Shown here: positions 1 through 6,299 of the stretch, one piece after another
How the letters are laid out: each line of letters begins with the position of its first letter
How positions within the stretch are numbered: the stretch's first letter is position 1
DNA from: G020354085 sp964482055
GTDB taxonomy: Bacteria > Pseudomonadota > Gammaproteobacteria > Acidiferrobacterales > Sulfurifustaceae
Direction: 5' to 3'
DNA: 18,960 nt
NCBI GenBank assembly: GCA_964482055.1
Contig: CAYZVX010000057.1
Location: 1 to 18,960, forward strand
Translations under genes and position numbers: made by a program
Notes under the pieces: generated by a model
Database searches by the model: none
The model's input: only the letters and a program-made list of their open reading frames with translations
Told to the model about the DNA's origin: nothing

Positions 1-8
1 GCCTCGCA

Positions 9-25
9 GCGCGTTGCAAACGCGC
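9..25. repeat. Short perfect hairpin (7-bp stem, 3-nt loop)
   Basis: GCGCGTT at 9-15 pairs with AACGCGC at 19-25 around the loop GCA. It could be the remnant of a terminator for a gene left of the window, but no T-run follows on the plus strand. It may equally be a chance GC-rich palindrome. Confidence 0.4.
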
Positions 26-204
26 CTCGCACTCTCAATGCAACGCGTCCGCTAAAGGCACCACGACTGACTTGATCAGCGCGAAGCACAGTCTCGCCCG
101 CGGCGCGTAGGGTTGTCGATGCTTCAGGAAGTGAACAGCGCGACGCGCGATACGCGCAATGCGTCCTGTACGCGCGCTGTTACACGTGACGGTTTCTTGA
201 CAAA

Positions 205-239
205 CGACAATGGTGCGATGCGTTCAATCCGCATTGTCG
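205..239. repeat. Inverted repeat CGACAATG / CATTGTCG
   Basis: CGACAATG (205-212) and CATTGTCG (232-239) are perfect 8-bp inverted arms separated by 19 nt. A second, inner pairing ATGCG/CGCAT (218-222/230-234) is possible. It could be a protein-binding dyad or an RNA stem in the leader of the ATP-grasp gene. No regulator can be named. Confidence 0.45.
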
Positions 240-265
240 CGCGCATCAGAGTTGCCGGGAGGCCA

Positions 266-321
266 GCATTGCGAATCCGCGCAGCTTGCGGTTCCGTGAT
301 TTCGGTTATGATTCGCAATGC
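266..321. repeat. Perfect 12-bp inverted repeat flanking a TATGAT box
   Basis: GCATTGCGAATC (266-277) and GATTCGCAATGC (310-321) are exact reverse complements with a 32-nt interval. The right arm overlaps TATGAT at 307-312, which resembles a sigma70 -10 box. A weak -35 candidate, TTGCGG at 286-291, is only 15 nt upstream of it. A protein bound to both arms could bridge the promoter, or the RNA could fold into a stem. The repeat is directly visible; the regulatory role is inference. Confidence 0.5.
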
Positions 322-411
322 GCGGACGAAGGTGTCAGCCCGCAGATCGTCGAGAGCGTTTCTGGCGAGCGGGTGCACCGGAAGCGGCGTGGATGGGCTA
401 TTACGCCAACT

Positions 412-416
412 GAGGT
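412..416 (+). promoter_or_regulatory. Ribosome-binding site of the ATP-grasp gene
   Basis: GAGGT lies 8 nt before the ATG at 425. It is the reason for choosing this start over the open reading frame that extends about 100 codons further upstream. Confidence 0.7.
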
Positions 417-424
417 CTGACCGC

Positions 425-1723
425 ATGTCCCAACCGACCGCATTCGTGCTCACGCACGAGTCCAACCCCAAGCGCACCAGCCGCTCCACCAGCCTGCAGG
501 CGTTGACCATCACCCGCTCGCTCGGTCGGCGGGGCATCCGGGTGATCCGCGTGCACCCCAACCGGATGGAGCTGAGCCTGCTGTCGCGCTACTGCGCCGG
601 CGTCGAGATCTGCCCCAACGTCTACGGCGCGGAGCAAGCGCTTCTTGAGTTCCTGCTCGATCTCGCCAGGAGGTACGACGAGCCGCGCGTGCTGTTTCCC
701 GCGAGTGACGACACCGCCTTCTTCCTCGGGCTTCACCGCGAGGCGTTGCTGCCGGCATTCCGCATACCGGCGGCATCGAGATCGGCAATCGAGAACATCA
801 TCAACAAACGCATTCAATACGGCGAGGCACAGAAGCTCGGCATTCCCATTCCCGAGACTTATTTTCCAGCGAGCCTGGCAGAGGTTCGTGCTCTTGCGAA
901 CCGGTTGCAGGGCTTTCCCTATGTCATCAAACCCAACGTCGCTCACCGCTGGCGGCTCGCCTGGGTGCAGGATCAGCTTGCCTCCTCGAAGGGCACGCCC
1001 ACCAAGGGCGTGCTGGTGCGCACGGCCGAGGAGCTGGTGAGCGAGTACGAGCGAATCGCCGCGGGTGATCCGGACGTGATGATCCAGGAGGTGATCGGCG
1101 GCGAGGACGAGCTGCTGTACACCTTCCTTGGCTACTTCGATGCGCAGTCACAGCCCCTCGGCTATTGCGTGCGCAGCAAGATCCGGCAATACCCGCTCAA
1201 GTTCGGATACTGCACGCTCACCGTGTCCTGCGAGAATCCGGCCGTCGTGGAGCAGTCGGTGCAGCTGTTGCAAGGGCTCAAGTACCACGGGCTGGTCGGC
1301 GTCGAGTACAAACACGACCCCAAAACCGGCCGCTATAAGCTCATCGAAATCAACGCCCGCGCCGTCAACACCAGCGCCATCGCGCCGGCCTGCGGCGTGG
1401 ACCTGCCATATATCGCGTTTCGCGACGCCATCGGCCAGCCGCTCGCGCCGGTGAGGCGCTGGAAGAATGGTGTGAAGTGGATCTGGATGACCCAGGATAT
1501 CTTCGCGGCGCGCGAGCTGAACCGCCAGCAGCAAATGACATTGCACCAGTGGCTACAATCCATCAAGGGCAAACGGGTTCATGCCGTCTTTGCTGGCGAT
1601 GATCTGCGACCGGTCGTGTACTACCTTGTCGAGTTCTTCAGAACGCATCTTCCGAAATTGCTCTCCAAGCTGCTGCGCGGCGGCACCAAAGCGTTGGTAG
1701 CGCGCCGCGCCGGCAGCGCCTAG
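425..1723 (+). CDS. ATP-grasp superfamily ligase (carbamoyl-phosphate-synthase-like fold)
   Basis: A 432-residue protein with the layout of ATP-grasp enzymes, which join a carboxylate to an amine or similar nucleophile through an acyl-phosphate. Visible elements are PASDD (92-96) in the N-terminal pre-ATP domain, NK at 127-128 before the ATP lid, the nucleotide-binding lysine in YVIKP (166-170), QEVIGGEDE (221-229), and the probable magnesium ligands E294, E308 and N310 in GVEYK and IEIN. The start rests on the SD at 412-416. No transmembrane segment is seen, so it is probably cytosolic. Its substrate is unknown. Next to acyltransferases and deacetylases of a polysaccharide locus, amide decoration of a sugar or precursor is a reasonable guess (inference). 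Its stop codon overlaps that of the convergent methyltransferase gene. A C-terminal basic tail (about 410-432) is of unknown meaning. Confidence 0.85.
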   Translation: MSQPTAFVLTHESNPKRTSRSTSLQALTITRSLGRRGIRVIRVHPNRMELSLLSRYCAGVEICPNVYGAEQALLEFLLDLARRYDEPRVLFPASDDTAFFLGLHREALLPAFRIPAASRSAIENIINKRIQYGEAQKLGIPIPETYFPASLAEVRALANRLQGFPYVIKPNVAHRWRLAWVQDQLASSKGTPTKGVLVRTAEELVSEYERIAAGDPDVMIQEVIGGEDELLYTFLGYFDAQSQPLGYCVRSKIRQYPLKFGYCTLTVSCENPAVVEQSVQLLQGLKYHGLVGVEYKHDPKTGRYKLIEINARAVNTSAIAPACGVDLPYIAFRDAIGQPLAPVRRWKNGVKWIWMTQDIFAARELNRQQQMTLHQWLQSIKGKRVHAVFAGDDLRPVVYYLVEFFRTHLPKLLSKLLRGGTKALVARRAGSA

Positions 1724-2652
1724 GCTTGGACGTTGCCTGCCGCCTCGAGGGGCCGCTTGGTGAGCACGAAGACGCACACATCTGCGAAGGCCTGCAACGA
1801 CCGCAGCACTGGCAGGGAAAAAACGCGGGCCAGCCAGCGGCTCAGTCGAATCGAGCGCGCAGGGGAGAGAACCTCTCTTCCGTAGACTGTAAATGGGCCG
1901 TACCCGAGCAGCTTCTGCTCGCCAAGCCTGAACCCGTCGTCCTGCAAGGCCGCCGCCAGTCGTGACAAGTGAAAAAAGCGCGGCAATTCCTCGCTGTCTG
2001 CTGGGCCTGGCCGCAGTCCCAGCCGGCGCAAGATCGCGCCGGCCAGCCGGCGGGCGGCAAGTAACGGGTCGAGAAAACGCGGCAATGGCCGCTTGTTGCG
2101 TACCGCCAGCACCAGCGCGCCATCGTTGCGCAAAACGCGCCGGATCTCGGACAGGACGGGCTGGTTGCTTTTCAAGAAGCTGATGACACCGAGGCAAACA
2201 ACGACGTCGAACTCGCCGTCGCCGAACGGCAAGCTCTCGCAGTCGCCGCGCAGCACCAGGACGTCGTCAGCGCCGGCATCGCGCAGGCGATCGCGGGCGC
2301 GTGCCACCATGTCTGCCGACAGATCCATGGCCGTCACCTTCATGCCCGCCCTGACCAGGTCCTCGGCAATGACCCCAGTCCCGCAACCCAGATCGAGGAT
2401 GCGCGAGCCTTGGGCAAGATTGCGTCGCAGGTATTCAACGACGTACTCGCGGCGCTGGCTCATGCTGTCTTCGAATACGTTTGCAGGACTTTCGTACAGC
2501 CGGCTCCAGGTTTGCGACCCCCGGGCGGCGAACATTTCCTGCACCCGCCGTTTGCGGTCCACCTCTGTCTCCGCCCTATCCGCGTGCAGCGGGTGCGATG
2601 GGCGTACCGCCGTCGCACTGTCTTCCCTGCGCGATCGCGGGTCGGTTAACAT
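1720..2652 (-). CDS. Class I SAM-dependent methyltransferase
   Basis: A 310-residue protein with a Rossmann-type SAM-binding core: motif I DLGCGTG at 87-93, the acidic ribose-binding residue D110 in MDLS, GDCESLPF at 136-143, and the motif IV-like FDVVVCLGVI at 148-157. The order and spacing match UbiE/UbiG-like (Methyltransf_11/25) enzymes, but the C-terminal half (residues 190-310), with a hydrophobic stretch near 285-300, is the likely specificity region and I do not recognise it. The start ATG is preceded by GGTGAG about 8 nt upstream. The gene follows the PrpF-family gene on the same strand with a 67-nt gap, so the two may be co-transcribed. The methyl acceptor is unknown; a sugar or lipid of the adjacent polysaccharide pathway is inference. 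It is convergent with the ATP-grasp gene, sharing CTAG at the stops. Confidence 0.88.
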   Translation of the reverse strand: MLTDPRSRREDSATAVRPSHPLHADRAETEVDRKRRVQEMFAARGSQTWSRLYESPANVFEDSMSQRREYVVEYLRRNLAQGSRILDLGCGTGVIAEDLVRAGMKVTAMDLSADMVARARDRLRDAGADDVLVLRGDCESLPFGDGEFDVVVCLGVISFLKSNQPVLSEIRRVLRNDGALVLAVRNKRPLPRFLDPLLAARRLAGAILRRLGLRPGPADSEELPRFFHLSRLAAALQDDGFRLGEQKLLGYGPFTVYGREVLSPARSIRLSRWLARVFSLPVLRSLQAFADVCVFVLTKRPLEAAGNVQA

Positions 2653-2690
2653 GATTGATACTCACCCCTTGGTCGCACGTTTCGGGGCGG

Positions 2691-2702
2691 ACGCCGCGGC
2701 GT
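2691..2702. repeat. Perfect 12-bp palindrome between prpF-like and methyltransferase genes
   Basis: ACGCCGCGGCGT is its own reverse complement. It lies 17 nt beyond the stop of the PrpF-family gene and about 40 nt before the methyltransferase start, on the minus strand. No T-run follows, so it is a poor intrinsic terminator. It could be a dimer-binding site or chance in GC-rich DNA. Confidence 0.35.
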
Positions 2703-2719
2703 GACTACCGGCAACATAT

Positions 2720-3892
2720 CTAGGCAACTCGCGCGCCGCGCTCAGCGACGGCGACTGGCGCGCCTGGCAGATGAACGACGCCTTCCATGATGCAGCGCGC
2801 CGTGCGTGTAACGGTTGCGCCCTTGATCGTTGGAACGGCGCCATCGCTCGTGTATTCGATTTCGGCCTCGATGGTCCCTTGCGGATGGCCGATCCGTATG
2901 CGTCGTATCCCCGGCTCTTCCACCGGCAGCAGCAGCCGGCCAACCACGCTGTCGGGCAACGCCCCGGCACTGGCCAGGGCGATGGCACCGGTCACGGCGT
3001 AGGACTTGTGCACCTTGCCGGGATTGAGGATGCGCGACACCACATCGGCCTGACGCACGGACCCGTCGGTTGCCTTGACCTGTGCCGGGCCGGCGACAAT
3101 TGCCACTTTCAACGCCGTACGCAGCGCCCGGCCACGCTCGACGCTCACCGCGCCCCAGGCGGTGAGGCGATCGGCGAGCTCGCGGCGCAGCGCATCGACC
3201 TGCTCCGCCACGGCCTTGCGCTGCTCGATCTCGGCTGGGGCCTCCTGGCCGGTCAACCCGAGGCCCGAGGCCGGAGTCAGGGCATAGAGATTGCCGCAGT
3301 CGACGATCGACACCTCAAGCGTCTCGCCGTCCACATCGATGCGATCAATCGCATTGCCGCTCGGCAGGAACTCGCCGGTTGCGCCACCCGCGGGGTCGCA
3401 GAACGTGAGCCGGATCGGCGCGCCGCTGCCCGGTACGCCATCGATGCGGCAGTCGCCTTCGGTCACAGGCGTGCCGCCTTCCACGCGAAACTGCGCGAGG
3501 ATGCGCTTGCCCGTGTTGACGTTGAAGATCCTCACCGTGGTGAAGGGTTCGGTCGGCGTGACCAGCCCTGCTTGCACGGCATAGGGACCGACCGCCGAAG
3601 AGATGTTGCCGCAGTTGTTGGCGTAGCTCACCTCGGGCTTGTCGATTCCGACCTGGCCGAACAGGTAATCGATGTCTGCACCCGGCCGGGTCGAGCGCGA
3701 AATGATTGCGACCTTGCTGGTCAGGGGGTCGGCGCCGCCCAGGCCGTTGATCTGGCGCGAATCCGGGCTGCCGAAGATCGCGAGTATCGTCCGGTCACGC
3801 TCCGCCGGATCGCGTGGAAGATCATCGGCGTTCAGGATGACGCCCTTGCTGGTCCCGCCGCGCATCAACACACACGGAATCTTTCTGCTCAT
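2720..3892 (-). CDS. PrpF-family isomerase (DUF453, aconitate/oxalomesaconate isomerase family)
   Basis: A 390-residue protein of the PrpF family, whose members shift double bonds in unsaturated tricarboxylates: PrpF on 2-methylaconitate in the methylcitrate cycle, GalD/LigU on 4-oxalomesaconate. Visible family signatures are MRGGTSKG (10-17), PLTSKVAII (56-64) and NNCGNISSAVGPYA (92-105). K60 and C94 are 34 residues apart, the same spacing as the catalytic Lys73/Cys107 pair known for Shewanella PrpF, so the enzyme looks active. The ATG at 3892 is preferred because GGGGG sits 5 nt upstream; a GTG at 3898 would add two residues but abuts the G-run. No prpB, prpC, acnD or aromatic-ring-cleavage gene is visible, so PrpF cannot be separated from GalD/LigU. 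It is odd in a surface-polysaccharide locus and may be an unrelated neighbour. Confidence 0.9.
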   Translation of the reverse strand: MSRKIPCVLMRGGTSKGVILNADDLPRDPAERDRTILAIFGSPDSRQINGLGGADPLTSKVAIISRSTRPGADIDYLFGQVGIDKPEVSYANNCGNISSAVGPYAVQAGLVTPTEPFTTVRIFNVNTGKRILAQFRVEGGTPVTEGDCRIDGVPGSGAPIRLTFCDPAGGATGEFLPSGNAIDRIDVDGETLEVSIVDCGNLYALTPASGLGLTGQEAPAEIEQRKAVAEQVDALRRELADRLTAWGAVSVERGRALRTALKVAIVAGPAQVKATDGSVRQADVVSRILNPGKVHKSYAVTGAIALASAGALPDSVVGRLLLPVEEPGIRRIRIGHPQGTIEAEIEYTSDGAVPTIKGATVTRTARCIMEGVVHLPGAPVAVAERGARVA

Positions 3893-4068
3893 TTCCACCC
3901 CCGTGGGAATTCCGCTCGCCTTGTGCCGCTCGTAGCGAACAGGATCGTGCGCAACGCCGTTGAGATCAGCCCGGCTTGCGCGAAATCTCGGCGCTTGCAG
4001 CCGATTGCATTCTTGAGCACCGCAATGCCGTCAATCACGATAGCATGCCGGCGTTACGATCGACAGGC

Positions 4069-4104
4069 AACGCTGCGCGCAAGTGCGACGCGCTGCGGCG
4101 TTGG
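4069..4104. repeat. Imperfect inverted repeat in the divergent intergenic region
   Basis: CAACGC (4069-4074) pairs with GCGTTG (4099-4104). The inner sequences continue to pair imperfectly through a 3-nt bulge and one mismatch. It could be an operator or a stem in the leader of the FemAB-like gene. The function is not established. Confidence 0.35.
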
Positions 4105-4252
4105 CAAAGCCCAAACGAATTTGCACGTTTCGGTTGGCGGTCATGGGGAAGAAAGTCAACCTCCCGGCGCCGGATGTTTCACGCCTGTTACGTTGTTCAT
4201 GCGCGACGCTCACTGCGCGCTTGAGGATCCGGCGAGTTGCAGCCGTGTGCTT

Positions 4253-4256
4253 AAGG
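4253..4256 (+). promoter_or_regulatory. Ribosome-binding site deciding the start of the FemAB-like gene
   Basis: AAGG lies 8 nt before the ATG at 4265. The next in-frame ATG (4304) has no comparable purine run, so 4265 is the preferred start. Confidence 0.6.
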
Positions 4257-4264
4257 TAAGATCG

Positions 4265-5443
4265 ATGAAAATCTGCGTCCGACGCTCACGTTTTCATTGG
4301 ACCATGCTTGAAATACGGCACTTCACAGGTCGCTCCGGGGTCGATGCATTGCAGGGCGAGTGGCAATCGCTCATCGAACACCTGCCGCGGCGCCGGCATT
4401 TCCATTTTCCCGACTGGTACCGCGCCTACCTCGCGGGCTACGCCAGCCATGACGGCGAGCTGCATCTGTTCGCGGCCTACGATGGCGCGCGACTGGTGGC
4501 GATCCTGCCGCTGCGCTATGCGCGCGAGCGCCTGCTCGGGCTGCCGCTGCGTCACTACAGCTCGGTGGCCAACGACTACATCGAGCTCGCCGACATCGTG
4601 TGCGATCCGGCGGTTGCGATCGACCGGGTGTTGGCAGCGTTCTTCAATTTTCTCGGCCGCCACCCGGCGTTCGCCTGGGATATGGTGAGCTTTCGCCACG
4701 TCCTCGAGGAATCGCCGGTGCTGGCCGCCGACACTGCAGTATTCTGGCGTGCGCGCCTGCGCGCACACCGCGGTTGTCACTATCTTGCACTCGACAAGCC
4801 CTACGAAAGCTATTTCCAATCGCTCTCCAAGAACGCGCGCAGCACCCTGAAACGTGCCCGCAACAAGCTCGCCGAGGCGGGCGGTGGGACCTATCTGAGC
4901 ACCCGCGATCCGGCGGAGCTCCCCGAATACTACGAAGAATTCCTCGAGGTCGAAGCCTCCGGCTGGAAGGGCGCGCGCGGCGAGGGCACCGCGATCAAGC
5001 TCAATCCGGCCATGGACCGTTTCTACCGCTCGCTGCTCGATGGCTTCGGCCGCGCCGGGCGCTGCGAGATCCAGTTGCTCAAGCTTGGCGCCATAACCAT
5101 CGCGGCCCAGTTCTGCCTCGTCTGCGATGACACCATCTACGTCTTGAAGGTTGGATTTCGCGAGGACTATTCGCGACTCGCCCCCGGTTTGATGCTCAAT
5201 GAGCTGCTGCTCAGGCACTACAGCCGCCCCGGCCAGGACGTGCGCTATGTAAACCTCATGACGGACCCGCCCGGCGATCGCCAATGGCGTCCGCAGCGCC
5301 TTCAGGTATCGAACCTATTTATCATGAATCGCACGCTCGGGGGCACGCTCGCTTACCTCTACGCACGCATCCGCGAAGCGGCGGGCCGCCTGGTGCGCCG
5401 GCTCAGACAGCCGGCACCAACCCCGGCCGCGTCGGCCACCTGA
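4265..5443 (+). CDS. FemAB-like / GNAT-fold acyltransferase (Acetyltransf_6 type)
   Basis: A 392-residue protein with the double-GNAT layout of the FemAB-related family (Pfam Acetyltransf_6). Visible features are an N-terminal subdomain with HFPDWYRAY (47-55), the basic helix KNARSTLKRARNKL (189-202) that typically precedes the catalytic GNAT half, and LKVGFREDYSRLAPGLML (294-311), typical of the acyl-CoA-type branch. No signal peptide or membrane segment is seen, so it is cytosolic or peripherally membrane-bound. Relatives include HfsK of the Caulobacter holdfast pathway and FemAB-type proteins of exosortase-linked EPS loci, which are thought to acylate amino groups on sugar precursors. Here it is transcribed toward, but outside, the large minus-strand operon, which carries a second diverged family member. 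Donor and acceptor are unknown. The start could alternatively be 4304. Confidence 0.85.
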   Translation: MKICVRRSRFHWTMLEIRHFTGRSGVDALQGEWQSLIEHLPRRRHFHFPDWYRAYLAGYASHDGELHLFAAYDGARLVAILPLRYARERLLGLPLRHYSSVANDYIELADIVCDPAVAIDRVLAAFFNFLGRHPAFAWDMVSFRHVLEESPVLAADTAVFWRARLRAHRGCHYLALDKPYESYFQSLSKNARSTLKRARNKLAEAGGGTYLSTRDPAELPEYYEEFLEVEASGWKGARGEGTAIKLNPAMDRFYRSLLDGFGRAGRCEIQLLKLGAITIAAQFCLVCDDTIYVLKVGFREDYSRLAPGLMLNELLLRHYSRPGQDVRYVNLMTDPPGDRQWRPQRLQVSNLFIMNRTLGGTLAYLYARIREAAGRLVRRLRQPAPTPAASAT

Positions 5444-5537
5444 GTTGGCCGCGCGCGCAGCGCGGCGCTCCCCTCGTCTGCGGGGCACGTAGCCTCTCCC
5501 CGGCCGCGCCTTCGCCGGTACACTCAGATGGGATGGC
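5444..5537. terminator. Candidate bidirectional terminator region between convergent genes
   Basis: This 94-nt gap lies between a plus-strand gene end and the end of the minus-strand operon. It contains a 7-bp GC-rich stem (GCCGCGC 5448-5454 / GCGCGGC 5460-5466, 5-nt loop) and a second small stem CCGGC/GCCGG (5500-5504/5514-5518). Neither is followed by a T-run on either strand, so a classical intrinsic terminator is not shown. The location alone makes termination here likely. Confidence 0.3.
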
Positions 5538-6287
5538 TCACAGTCGGCCGGTAAACCAGTACCACAGGTAACCAATTGCCTCGTGGTAAGCCATCGTGGT
5601 CTTGCCCAGCGCGCTTATTTGCGGCACCAGCATCCCGGGCCATTTGGTCCGAACCCAGGTGTAATCGACCGGATAGGCGCATGCCTCCAGCCCCTGACGG
5701 CGAAACACGGCCAGGGCGCGCGGCATGTGAACCGCAGAAGTCACGAGGTAGATCGGGCCGTTCGCCGCCATCTTGCCGACGAGCCCGGCGACCTCCCGCG
5801 CATTCTCGAAAGTGCTGTCGGACTCGCGCGCCAGGATCACCCGCTCGCCGGGAAGGCCCAGAGCCTGTGCCAAGGCGCCCATCAGGTCGGCCTCGCGTAT
5901 TCTTCGCCCCGCCCCGCCGACAAACAGCAGCCGGCTGTCCGGCATCTGCCGCGCCAAGTGCACCGCCTCCAGGGTGCGCCGCAGGCTCGGCTCCTTCAGG
6001 CGGCTGAGCTCCGTGACATCGGCCGGCCAGCCGCTCATGCCGCCGGCAAGCACCACGACCAGGCTGCCCCGACCTGCCTGCAACGGACATTGCGGCTCGT
6101 TCGCGGCCGAGCGTTCCAACGCGCCAATCGCCAGGTTGGCCCCGAGCGGCGTTGACACCGCGAAGTACAGAATCGTGGCGGCGGCCGCAAGCCACGAAGC
6201 GGCCTCCCGCCGCCGCCACAGGAGCCACAGCGACAGACCCAGCAGCATCCAGCCGACGAGCGCCGCCGGCTCGATCAGCGACTGCAT
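5538..6287 (-). CDS. DUF218 (YdcF/SanA/ElyC-like) membrane-anchored protein
   Basis: A 249-residue protein with two N-terminal hydrophobic helices (about 8-24 and 31-47) followed by a soluble DUF218 domain. Family signatures are the strand-turn VVLAGG (78-83), LLFVGGAG (120-127), ESDSTFENA (155-163), and VTSAVHMPRAL (182-192) with the conserved histidine. DUF218 proteins such as SanA, ElyC and YdcF are linked genetically to envelope integrity and lipid-carrier metabolism, but their chemistry is not settled. It is the last gene of the operon, starting 12 nt after the stop of the beta-propeller gene, so it is probably translated from the same mRNA. A role in undecaprenyl-phosphate economy or glycan assembly is inference. 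The SD is weak. Confidence 0.88.
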   Translation of the reverse strand: MQSLIEPAALVGWMLLGLSLWLLWRRREAASWLAAAATILYFAVSTPLGANLAIGALERSAANEPQCPLQAGRGSLVVVLAGGMSGWPADVTELSRLKEPSLRRTLEAVHLARQMPDSRLLFVGGAGRRIREADLMGALAQALGLPGERVILARESDSTFENAREVAGLVGKMAANGPIYLVTSAVHMPRALAVFRRQGLEACAYPVDYTWVRTKWPGMLVPQISALGKTTMAYHEAIGYLWYWFTGRL

Positions 6288-6299
6288 CGCGCGCGCCGC

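Larger units (their letters stand above)
1..424. other. Gene-free leader region with several inverted repeats
   Basis: I see no coding region I can support in this stretch. The reading frame of the ATP-grasp gene stays open back to about position 113, but the extra residues resemble no domain and the strong ribosome-binding site is at 412-416. The region looks less GC-rich than the genes. It contains a 7-bp stem with a 3-nt loop at 9-25, an 8-bp inverted repeat at 205-212/232-239, and a perfect 12-bp inverted repeat at 266-277/310-321. The sequence CGCAATGCG occurs twice (155-163 and 314-322). TTGACA at 197-202 and TATGAT at 307-312 look like isolated promoter elements but do not pair with proper spacing. 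A regulated promoter and structured 5' leader for the downstream gene is plausible but unproven. Confidence 0.5.
3893..4264. other. Divergent intergenic region between PrpF-family and FemAB-like genes
   Basis: This 372-nt region separates a minus-strand gene from a plus-strand gene and must supply the start signals of both. No coding region is supported. It contains CGCAATGC (4022-4029), the same octamer seen in the leader of the ATP-grasp gene, and an imperfect GC-rich hairpin around 4069-4104. On the minus strand TTGACG resembles a -35 box in the 4030s, but no good -10 box follows at the right spacing. I could not pick a convincing promoter by eye on either strand. Confidence 0.5.

Noticed and set aside
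197..228. TTGACA with TTCAAT as a sigma70 promoter
   Set aside because: The -35 match is perfect but the spacing to TTCAAT is 20 nt and the -10 match is poor, so I do not call a promoter here.
113..424. N-terminal extension of the ATP-grasp protein
   Set aside because: The extra 104 residues are basic, show no domain, and lie over inverted repeats. A good SD and ATG occur at 412-427.
2771..4264. A plus-strand frame open without a stop across the whole PrpF-family gene and on into the FemAB-like gene
   Set aside because: It is antisense to a gene with clear family motifs, has no recognisable domain, and is expected in GC-rich DNA where stop codons are rare in some frames. Only the part from 4265 is supported.
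5448..5466. Strong intrinsic terminator at the convergent gene ends
   Set aside because: The stem is good, but no T-run follows on either strand, so it is listed only as a low-confidence candidate.
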